Below, piece by piece: positions 7,813 to 12,365 of a DNA stretch of 12,365 nt. The translations under genes and the position numbers were made by a program. The DNA comes from an uncultured Bacteroidales bacterium (GTDB lineage: Bacteria; Bacteroidota; Bacteroidia; Bacteroidales; WCHB1-69). Position 1 is the stretch's first letter. Every line of letters begins with the position of its first letter. The stretch lies in NCBI GenBank assembly GCA_937892025.1, contig CALAVA010000018.1, positions 1 through 12,365 of the forward strand, in the 5' to 3' direction. The notes below the pieces were generated by a model. It was not told where the DNA came from. It did not search any database and was given only the letters and a program-made list of their open reading frames with translations.

Positions 7813-9033
7813 TTATTGAGCTGTTAATGCATATTCAAAATCTTGGTTAGTAAAACTTATTTTTTGTACCAATTTGACAACAGACGCATCAAAAACAGCG
7901 GTATTACCATTTTCAACTTTGAATGAGGTTATAATATTTTTTATAGTTTCTTTTTGTTCATAACTCAATTCATCTATTATTAAGAAAATGTGTAAATTAG
8001 ATTCGAATGCTTCCATTAACTCTTTTTCAAAATGACTTATAATTGCTCGAGTTGAGATGTTGGGTTTCATTTCTTTTACCCACGAATCTATTCTATCAGA
8101 AAATTCTTTATCTTCAGACGTATAGTCGATTATCTTTGCTATCCAATCTTTTTTGGTTTTATCCCGTATTGATTTATCTGTAATTATGCTGAACGAGGAG
8201 GCAAATTGCATAAGTTGAGGAATAATATGTGAATTTAAATATTTTGATTTTTCAGATGACCGGGTCTTATTGTCGCCATAGCATTCATATTCTACAAGAC
8301 TTATCTAGAGTTTTCTTTTTGCATCGAAAGATATAAGTAGGGCATCCGGTATAGATGAAATACCTGATATATTGTCAGAAATATATGTTTTGAATAGCCT
8401 ATTTTTTGCTATGAGAATTGTTCGTTCTGGATTATAATTTGTAAACAAATTGAAAAAATTCTTATTCACTAAAGTTTCTAATCCCTTTAATTTATCTGTT
8501 TCATTTTGAAAATTTATGGTCTGAAAAGTTCCCATTATTTTAATTTCAGCTTCAGGAACTTCTGCGATAAGTTTTTCAATATCTTCATCATCAATTTCCG
8601 CAATGGGTGTTTCAACAGATTTTTTATTTTTTATTTCGATAAATTGACGTTCTGCACATTTATGTTTATTGAATTCTTTTTCAAGACGTTTGGCTGCAAT
8701 GTCATCAAATTTTTTAGACCCTTGCAAATATTTCAGTGTCCAATAGTGTCCTCCAATATCGGCTAAAAATTCAACATCAAAGAATTTACAAAATTCGATA
8801 TTTTTTATTGAATAACACAGAACATATCTATCAGCGGCCTCCCACGGCTTTTCATCTTTTACATTATCAAGTTCGAATCTTGCTCCACATAATGTTTTTC
8901 TGTCTTTTTTGAGTAGAAGATAGATTTTATCTCCAGATACAGGTCCTCGATGTCCGAAGCCCACAATTTCATAGTCAAGACAAATGTTATAATTCTCAAT
9001 ATTATTACTACAGTGTAAAGTTCTTACAATCAT
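7813..9033 (-). pseudogene. Unknown nuclease-like protein, 406 codons, interrupted by an in-frame TAG
   Basis: Two minus-strand ORFs (8305-9033, 242 aa; 7813-8211, 132 aa) lie in one frame. The DNA between them is open except for a TAG at 8305-8307 (codon 243), so together they make one gene of 406 codons plus stop. Reading across the stop gives IPDALLISFDAKRKL, amber, then ISLVEYECYGD and HIIPQLMQFA. The PD...VEYE spacing and the following H-I-x-P-Q resemble PD-(D/E)XK-like proteins with VExEL...HI.PQ signatures. This is recalled similarity, and the usual Lys is replaced (E248-x-E250). Residues 30-125 (GDKIYLLL, KPWEAADRY, LKYLQGSKK) vaguely resemble EVE/PUA-like domains; this is inference only. 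Residues 145-170 are acidic. No signal peptide or membrane segment is seen. AAGGAAA lies about 10 nt before the ATG, and a Bacteroidota-type promoter is upstream. The cause could be a nonsense mutation (TGG to TAG is one change), a sequencing error or readthrough. Confidence 0.7.
8305..8307 (-). other. In-frame amber codon (codon 243 of the interrupted gene)
   Basis: The plus strand reads CTA here, giving TAG on the minus strand. The 32 codons before it end in DAKRKL and the 31 codons after it up to the next ATG are open and protein-like (ISLVEYECYGD, then KYLNSHIIPQ). TAG serves as a true stop for the genes ending at 1367 and 4388, so wholesale TAG reassignment in this genome is unlikely. 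Confidence 0.85.
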
Positions 9034-9109
9034 AATTCATTTTCCTTATTTTAATGTTTTTCAAATTTTATGTATTATAAATTCAATACAAAATACAATT
9101 TTTATAAGA

Positions 9110-9138
9110 CAAACATACCATTCTTACATAAAAAACAA
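9110..9138 (-). promoter_or_regulatory. Probable Bacteroidota-type promoter for the interrupted gene
   Basis: On the minus strand, 9117-9110 reads TATGTTTG, a perfect match to the Bacteroidota -7 element TAnnTTTG. TTG at 9138-9136 lies 18 bp upstream, near the spacing of the -33 element (usually about 19-21 bp). Transcription would start near 9103 and give a leader of about 70 nt before the ATG at 9033. The site lies just past the terminator of the aminotransferase gene, a sensible place for a new transcript to begin. Such motifs also arise by chance in AT-rich DNA. Confidence 0.5.
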
Positions 9139-9173
9139 GTTAGGCAATGACTCTGTTGAGAGCATTGCCTAAC
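9130..9173 (-). terminator. Rho-independent terminator of the aminotransferase gene
   Basis: GTTAGGCAATG (9139-9149) pairs perfectly with CATTGCCTAAC (9163-9173). Inside, CTCT (9151-9154) pairs with AGAG (9159-9162) around a GTTG loop, with A9150 bulged. On the minus strand the stem is followed by TTGTTTTTT. It begins 16 bp after the aminotransferase stop and so ends that transcript, probably the whole run from mtaB down. Confidence 0.9.
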
Positions 9174-9188
9174 CATGTTAAAAAACTT

Positions 9189-10388
9189 TTATAAAGTTTT
9201 GCCCGGATATACTTTTAAAGCGGCTTCAAGGCAATCCATAGCGGCTTTTAAGTCATTGACATTTAAACAATAACTAATTCTTACCTCGTCTTTACCTTTT
9301 CCTTTCATAGAATAGAAACCTGTAGCAGGAGCCACCATCACTGTTTCACCATTTAAGTTGAAGTCTTCCAACAGCCATTGGCAGAATTTGTCAGAATCAT
9401 CAATTGGCAATCTTGCCACAGCATAAAAAGCCCCTTTAGGATTTGGACACATACAACCCGGCATTTTGTTGATACGTTCAACAATAATATTTCTACGAGC
9501 AATATATTCTTGTAAAACAGCGTCAAAATATTCTTTTGGTGTATCTATGGCTGCTTCTGAAAATATTTGTCCAAACGATGGCGGACTTAATCTTGCTTGT
9601 GCAAATTTCATTGCCGTTTTATAAACGTCTTTATTTTTGGTAACAAACATACCGATACGAGCCCCACATGCACTATAACGTTTTGAAACAGAATCTAATA
9701 AAACGACATTTTGTTCTATCTCTTTCAAGTTCATGGCTGAAAATACTTTTTCGCCATCGTATGCAAATTCACGATAAACCTCGTCTGAAAATAAGAAAAG
9801 ATCGTGTTTTTTCACGATTTTTGCCAAGGTTCCCAATTCTTCTTGAGAATAGAGATAACCAGTAGGGTTGTTGGGGTTACAAATCATTATGGCCTTTGTT
9901 TTAGGCGTGATAACCTTTTCAAATTCTTCAATAGGTGGCAAGGCAAAACCATTGTCTATAGAAGAAATGATAGGTTTTACGGTTACGCCAGCCGTTACAG
10001 CAAAACCATTGTAGTTAGCATAAAATGGTTCGGGGATAATTACTTCATCGCCAGCATCCAAACAAGCATTGAATGCAAACAAAATGGCTTCAGAACCACC
10101 ATTGGTAACAATAATTTCTTCTTCGGTAACATTGATATTGAAACGTTGGTAATATTCAACCAATTTTTTTCTAAAAGACAATATACCTGCAGAATGAGAA
10201 TAGGCTAAAACTTTTACTGGTGTATTCTGCATTTTGTGCATAGCGTCTTGAGGGGTTTCAATATCGGGTTGCCCGATGTTGAGGTGATATACTTTTATCC
10301 CTCTTTGTTTGGCCGCATCTGAAAATGGAACCAATTTCCTAATTGGAGATGAAGGCATTAAATTGCCTTTGTTTGATATTTTTGGCAT
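9189..10388 (-). CDS. Pyridoxal-phosphate-dependent class I aminotransferase (aspartate-aminotransferase-like)
   Basis: The protein has 399 residues and the fold-type I motifs in order: HLNIGQPDI (35-43), TNGGSEA (95-101), NPNNPTG (171-177), SDEVYREF (201-208) with PLP-contacting D202 and Y205, and SVSKRYSACGARIG (233-246) in which K236 forms the Schiff base. A C-terminal Arg in DEVRISYCLN (about 373) should bind the substrate alpha-carboxylate. It is cytoplasmic and swaps amino groups between an amino acid and a 2-oxo acid. The close resemblance to the annotated Bacteroidales subfamily is from memory, and the exact amino acid (aspartate, alanine, aromatic or other) cannot be read. It starts 29 bp after the four-helix membrane protein gene, in the place where atpB would be expected, and ends at a strong terminator. 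Confidence 0.93.
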   Translation of the reverse strand: MPKISNKGNLMPSSPIRKLVPFSDAAKQRGIKVYHLNIGQPDIETPQDAMHKMQNTPVKVLAYSHSAGILSFRKKLVEYYQRFNINVTEEEIIVTNGGSEAILFAFNACLDAGDEVIIPEPFYANYNGFAVTAGVTVKPIISSIDNGFALPPIEEFEKVITPKTKAIMICNPNNPTGYLYSQEELGTLAKIVKKHDLFLFSDEVYREFAYDGEKVFSAMNLKEIEQNVVLLDSVSKRYSACGARIGMFVTKNKDVYKTAMKFAQARLSPPSFGQIFSEAAIDTPKEYFDAVLQEYIARRNIIVERINKMPGCMCPNPKGAFYAVARLPIDDSDKFCQWLLEDFNLNGETVMVAPATGFYSMKGKGKDEVRISYCLNVNDLKAAMDCLEAALKVYPGKTL

Positions 10389-10417
10389 TTTGTTTATGTT
10401 TATATGATGAATAAAAT

Positions 10418-10873
10418 TTATGATTTCGATTTCCCTACAACGGGTTTCTTTAAATAAATAATTTCAAAGAAACTATATAAGAAATATAACACTAAAAAAT
10501 TGATAGCAAATCTAAAAAAATCAGGACGATTAAAATGAGCATATAATACCAACAACACCAAAAAACCAAGCAATTTAATGGTGATTGTCAGCATATAATG
10601 TGTAATAAATTTCCGTTCAATGGCGGTAAGTTGTTTCATTTGCTCTTCTTTGGTTAAGGAGGTGTCTGGTCTGAACTCTATGCGTGCCACATCTGTTTTG
10701 ACAATAAGATAATGAGTGATGGCTGAAACCAACAAAAATATAACAATCAAATATGGAAGATTGGGCGAAACCAATTGTGGAGCAAAATTACGTAAAATAA
10801 TATATATGACTATTATAACAATACTGAAAATCAGCATTGAACGAAGGTATTTATAATATAATTTCTTTAACAT
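10418..10873 (-). CDS. Small membrane protein of the ATP synthase leader cluster (4 TM, unknown function)
   Basis: This 151-residue protein has four predicted membrane helices, at about residues 14-32, 40-58, 92-114 and 118-140. A charged cytoplasmic stretch between helices 2 and 3 (60-90) contains DVARIEFRPDTSLTKEEQMKQ. It is not a recognisable enzyme. In many Bacteroidota genomes a protein of this size and shape lies between AtpZ and atpB, so a role in F0 assembly, comparable to AtpI/UncI, is possible; this is inferred from context. Here the next gene downstream is an aminotransferase, not atpB. The gap to AtpZ upstream is 51 bp and holds a promoter-like palindrome. Confidence 0.8.
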   Translation of the reverse strand: MLKKLYYKYLRSMLIFSIVIIVIYIILRNFAPQLVSPNLPYLIVIFLLVSAITHYLIVKTDVARIEFRPDTSLTKEEQMKQLTAIERKFITHYMLTITIKLLGFLVLLVLYAHFNRPDFFRFAINFLVLYFLYSFFEIIYLKKPVVGKSKS

Positions 10874-10888
10874 CTATTCTAATTTTTG

Positions 10889-10923
10889 ACTTTTGCAAAA
10901 GTAATAAAATCTTTAATTCCAAA
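10889..10923 (-). promoter_or_regulatory. Possible promoter with perfect 14-bp palindrome
   Basis: ACTTTTGCAAAAGT (10889-10902) is a perfect palindrome. On the minus strand, 10903-10896 reads TACTTTTG, matching the Bacteroidota -7 element TAnnTTTG, and TTTG at 10923-10920 could serve as -33, although the 16-bp spacing is short. It would start a short-leader transcript for the membrane protein gene at 10873. The palindrome could instead be an operator, or simply follow from the TTTTG sequence; support is weak. Confidence 0.3.
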
Positions 10924-10924
10924 T

Positions 10925-11149
10925 TTATTTATCTTGTTTTTTGTGCAAAAAAGATTTTAATGCTACATACAATCCAATCCCTATGCCTATTATTGCCAAA
11001 AGAACCGTAAAGATTGGTATCTCAAACCTTACTTTTTGGTCTATTTGGTGTCCAATCCATGTGAACAATAGAATAATGACAATCAATTCTATAGGAATGG
11101 CAGTATAGCGGGCATAGTCATCAAGGGAGTTTTTATTTTGCTCCTTCAT
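10925..11149 (-). CDS. atpZ: AtpZ/AtpI family protein
   Basis: From the ATG at 11149 the protein has 74 residues. A TTG two codons upstream (11155) would give 76, but the ATG is the better start. It has the AtpZ/AtpI plan: a short polar N-terminus with DDYARYTAIPIE, a first membrane helix (IVIILLFTWIGHQID), a short charged loop (QKVRFEIP), a second helix (FTVLLAIIGIGIGLYVALKSF) and a basic tail. Family members help F-type ATP synthase c-ring assembly or Mg/Ca transport at the inner membrane. The gene overlaps the bactofilin stop by 17 bp, which suggests coupled translation, and it precedes the four-helix membrane protein. Confidence 0.82.
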   Translation of the reverse strand: MKEQNKNSLDDYARYTAIPIELIVIILLFTWIGHQIDQKVRFEIPIFTVLLAIIGIGIGLYVALKSFLHKKQDK

Positions 11150-11498
11150 TGTCAAAGTTTGTTTTCATTGTACATTTGCCAGACAATATTGCACCCGGTT
11201 CTATGGATAGTTTTTCAATTTCAATATCCCCAATAATTTTGGCTGTTGATGTTAAAGAAAGAATTCCTTTTACAATCAAGTTGCCATTTATGGTGCCAGA
11301 AACGTCACAATCTTTACAAGTAATGTTACCTTCTATAATACTTTGTTCACCGACTACAACACGCTGTTGAGCATTGAGATTGCCATGCAATTTGCCGTCA
11401 ATGCGAATGTCCCCTTCGGTTTGTATATTCCCTTCTATAATAGTGGAAGAGCATACCAAATTGATGGAGTTTTGTACAGATTCTTCTATTTTTGCCAT
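11133..11498 (-). CDS. Bactofilin (polymer-forming cytoskeletal protein, DUF583)
   Basis: This 121-residue protein has the short repeating beta-helix pattern of bactofilins between about residues 18 and 110. Its rungs include IEGNIQTEGDIRIDGKLHGN, VVVGEQSIIEGNI, VSGTINGNLIVKG and AKIIGDIEIEKLSIEPGA. The ends are short and polar. Family members self-assemble into filaments near the membrane without nucleotide and affect cell shape or protein placement. Two cysteines (C61, C64) sit in a CKDC turn. It starts 2 bp after the mtaB stop and its 3' end overlaps atpZ, the arrangement commonly seen upstream of Bacteroidota ATP synthase genes. Confidence 0.9.
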   Translation of the reverse strand: MAKIEESVQNSINLVCSSTIIEGNIQTEGDIRIDGKLHGNLNAQQRVVVGEQSIIEGNITCKDCDVSGTINGNLIVKGILSLTSTAKIIGDIEIEKLSIEPGAILSGKCTMKTNFDNEGAK

Positions 11499-11500
11499 GG

Positions 11501-11851
11501 TTATATATGTTTTAAGTGAAAAATAAATTGCTTATCCAATTCGTCTAATTTAACATCAATAATTTGATTAACAAGCCTTTCGTTGTATTCTGTCTTTACC
11601 TTTATATAGTTTGTGGTAAATCCAGATATAAAACCTTTATCTTGTTTGTGTTCAAATAGAACGGGAAATGTTTTCCCACGATTTTCCATATAAAAAGCCT
11701 GTCTTTTTTGTTCAGATAATTGAATGAGTTGGGCTGAACGTTGTTTTTTTGCAGCACTTGAGATTTGTTTATCCATTTTGGCTGCTATTGTGTTTGGACG
11801 AGCCGAAAACGGAAAAACGTGCAACATATTAACTTGAATTTGTTGCAAAAA
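11501..11851 (-). CDS. mtaB: 3' end of tRNA (t6A37) methylthiotransferase gene mtaB, truncated at a join
   Basis: Only the last ~116 residues of a protein normally over 400 long are present. The end of the radical-SAM domain is seen in MLHVFPFSARPNTIAAKMD, followed by a helical linker (KKQRSAQLIQLSEQKRQAFY) and a TRAM-like RNA-binding tail (FPVLFEH, GFISGFTTNYIKVKT). This matches the C-terminus of MtaB/MiaB-type enzymes, which add a methylthio group to N6-threonylcarbamoyladenosine at tRNA position 37. The open frame runs on to an ATG at 11896, but those ~15 codons are antisense to nadB, so that ATG is not a real start. The N-terminal half, with the Cys clusters for both Fe-S centres, is missing. 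It is 2 bp upstream of the bactofilin gene. Confidence 0.85.
   Translation of the reverse strand, partial: FLQQIQVNMLHVFPFSARPNTIAAKMDKQISSAAKKQRSAQLIQLSEQKRQAFYMENRGKTFPVLFEHKQDKGFISGFTTNYIKVKTEYNERLVNQIIDVKLDELDKQFIFHLKHI
11833..11851. other. Chimeric junction between mtaB (minus) and nadB (plus)
   Basis: These 19 bases fit both proteins: LEFVAK of NadB on the plus strand and FLQQIQ of MtaB on the minus strand. Left of them the DNA is low-GC and encodes MtaB; right of them it is higher-GC and encodes NadB. Both genes are cut internally. Joining through a short shared sequence, with inversion of gene direction, is typical of an assembly or amplification chimera. A real rearrangement cannot be excluded from sequence alone. 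Confidence 0.75.
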
Positions 11852-12365
11852 ATGCCCACGATGCAATTCAGTGGCTAATTGATTCAGGAGTACCATTCGA
11901 TCTTAAGGAAGAAAAAGCAACAGATGAACAGTCTCCATATCATCTGCACAGAGAAGGCGGACACTCTCACAGAAGAATTTTCCACGCAGAGGATCATACC
12001 GGTAAATCAATTCAGGAAACTCTAACAGCTCTTGCAAGAAAGCATCCAAATATTACTCTTCTTGAAAACCATAACGCGATTGATCTTGTTACAACCAGAA
12101 AGCTAGGTTTGCCTGGAAACAGAGTAATCGGTGCATATGTACTGAACAACGAAACAAGTCACGTAGAAACCATTTCAGCAAAATTTATAGCACTATGTAC
12201 CGGTGGAGCATCAAAGGTTTACCAGTACACCTGCAACCCTGAAGTATCTTCAGGTGACGGCATCGCAATGGCTTACAGAGCAGGCTGCCGTGTAGCAAAT
12301 ATGGAATTCAATCAGTTCCACCCAACAACACTTTACTGCGATGCAGACAGAAACTTTCTATTACC
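11833..12365 (+). CDS. nadB: Internal fragment of L-aspartate oxidase gene nadB (both ends missing)
   Basis: A plus-strand frame with no start codon of its own is open from an in-frame TAA (11830-11832) to the window end, about 177 codons. It reads LEFVAKNAHDAIQWLIDSG, then HREGGHSHRR, HPNITLLE, TGGASKVYQYT, SSGDGIAMAYRAGCRVANME and FNQFHPTTLY. This is an internal stretch of NadB, the FAD enzyme that oxidises L-aspartate to iminoaspartate in NAD synthesis. HREGGHS and the GDGIAMAYRAG block belong to the FAD/substrate site. About 100 N-terminal residues with the dinucleotide-binding motif are missing. HSHRRI resembles the proteobacterial form; Bacteroidota enzymes, as I recall them, have another residue pattern there. 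GC content is near 45% against about 33% in the rest. It abuts mtaB head-to-head. Confidence 0.9.

Noticed and set aside
7595..7819. 74-codon plus-strand ORF opposite the small minus-strand ORF
   Set aside because: Its translation is Phe/Cys/Ile-rich, typical of the reverse of AT-rich coding DNA, and it opposes the direction of the gene run.
8305..8307. TAG as pyrrolysine or a reassigned sense codon
   Set aside because: No pyrrolysine genes or insertion structure are visible, and TAG ends fprA and folK normally in this window.
9804..10208. 134-codon plus-strand ORF, and 9668-9865 nearby
   Set aside because: Both lie antisense inside the clearly coding aminotransferase gene and have low-complexity Phe/Arg/Asn-rich translations typical of shadow frames.
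11852..11896. The ATG at 11896 as a true start of a 131-aa protein
   Set aside because: Codons beyond about 11851 are antisense to nadB. The open frame there is a by-product of the join, and MtaB needs some 300 more N-terminal residues.
1..12365. CRISPR arrays, tRNA, rRNA, insertion sequences, long direct repeats
   Set aside because: Reading both strands I saw no spaced repeats, cloverleaf or CCA-ended gene, transposase or terminal inverted repeats. This was done by eye, so short or degenerate cases could be missed.

Overview
The window looks like a piece of a low-GC (about one third G+C) anaerobic member of the Bacteroidota, probably Bacteroidales-like. The evidence is the PLP aminotransferase of the Bacteroidales type, a sirtuin without zinc cysteines, the bactofilin / AtpZ / small membrane protein cluster that normally heads the F-type ATP synthase operon in this phylum, an AddB-like PD-(D/E)XK nuclease, weak Shine-Dalgarno sequences and Bacteroidota-type TAnnTTTG promoter elements. 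The last ~0.5 kb does not fit this genome.

Layout. Positions 1-176 hold a terminator hairpin and a leader. Positions 177-4388 (+) form a tight co-directional run: flavodiiron protein (fprA type), RNA 2',3'-cyclic phosphodiesterase (thpR), sirtuin deacylase (cobB type), imidazolonepropionase (hutI) and HPPK (folK). Gaps are 0, 11, 2 and -4 bp, so this is probably one operon of metabolically unrelated housekeeping genes. It meets, with zero spacing, a minus-strand run: a 908-aa AddB-like nuclease with an iron-sulfur motif, dtd, a 67-codon small ORF, and a 406-codon gene interrupted by one in-frame TAG (7813-9033). Positions 9034-9188 carry a promoter for the interrupted gene and a strong terminator for the next minus-strand gene. 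That gene is a class I aminotransferase (9189-10388). It is preceded by a four-helix membrane protein, AtpZ, a bactofilin and the 3' end of a tRNA methylthiotransferase gene (mtaB).

Two places deserve attention. First, the 7813-9033 gene reads as one continuous unknown protein apart from an amber codon at 8305-8307. It has a possible nuclease core (PD...VEYE) that straddles the amber codon and a possible ligand-binding N-terminal domain. TAG is used as a normal stop elsewhere in the window, so the likely explanations are a fresh nonsense mutation, a sequencing error or suppressed readthrough. Second, near 11833-11851 the mtaB gene (minus) is fused head-to-head to an internal piece of an L-aspartate oxidase gene (nadB, plus). 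The nadB piece has higher GC and a proteobacterial-type sequence, and about 19 bp fit both proteins. This looks like a chimeric join (assembly or amplification) rather than a natural locus.

I found no CRISPR array, rRNA, tRNA, insertion sequence or clear new multi-gene system. The best candidate for something undescribed is the interrupted nuclease-like gene, and that assignment is tentative.
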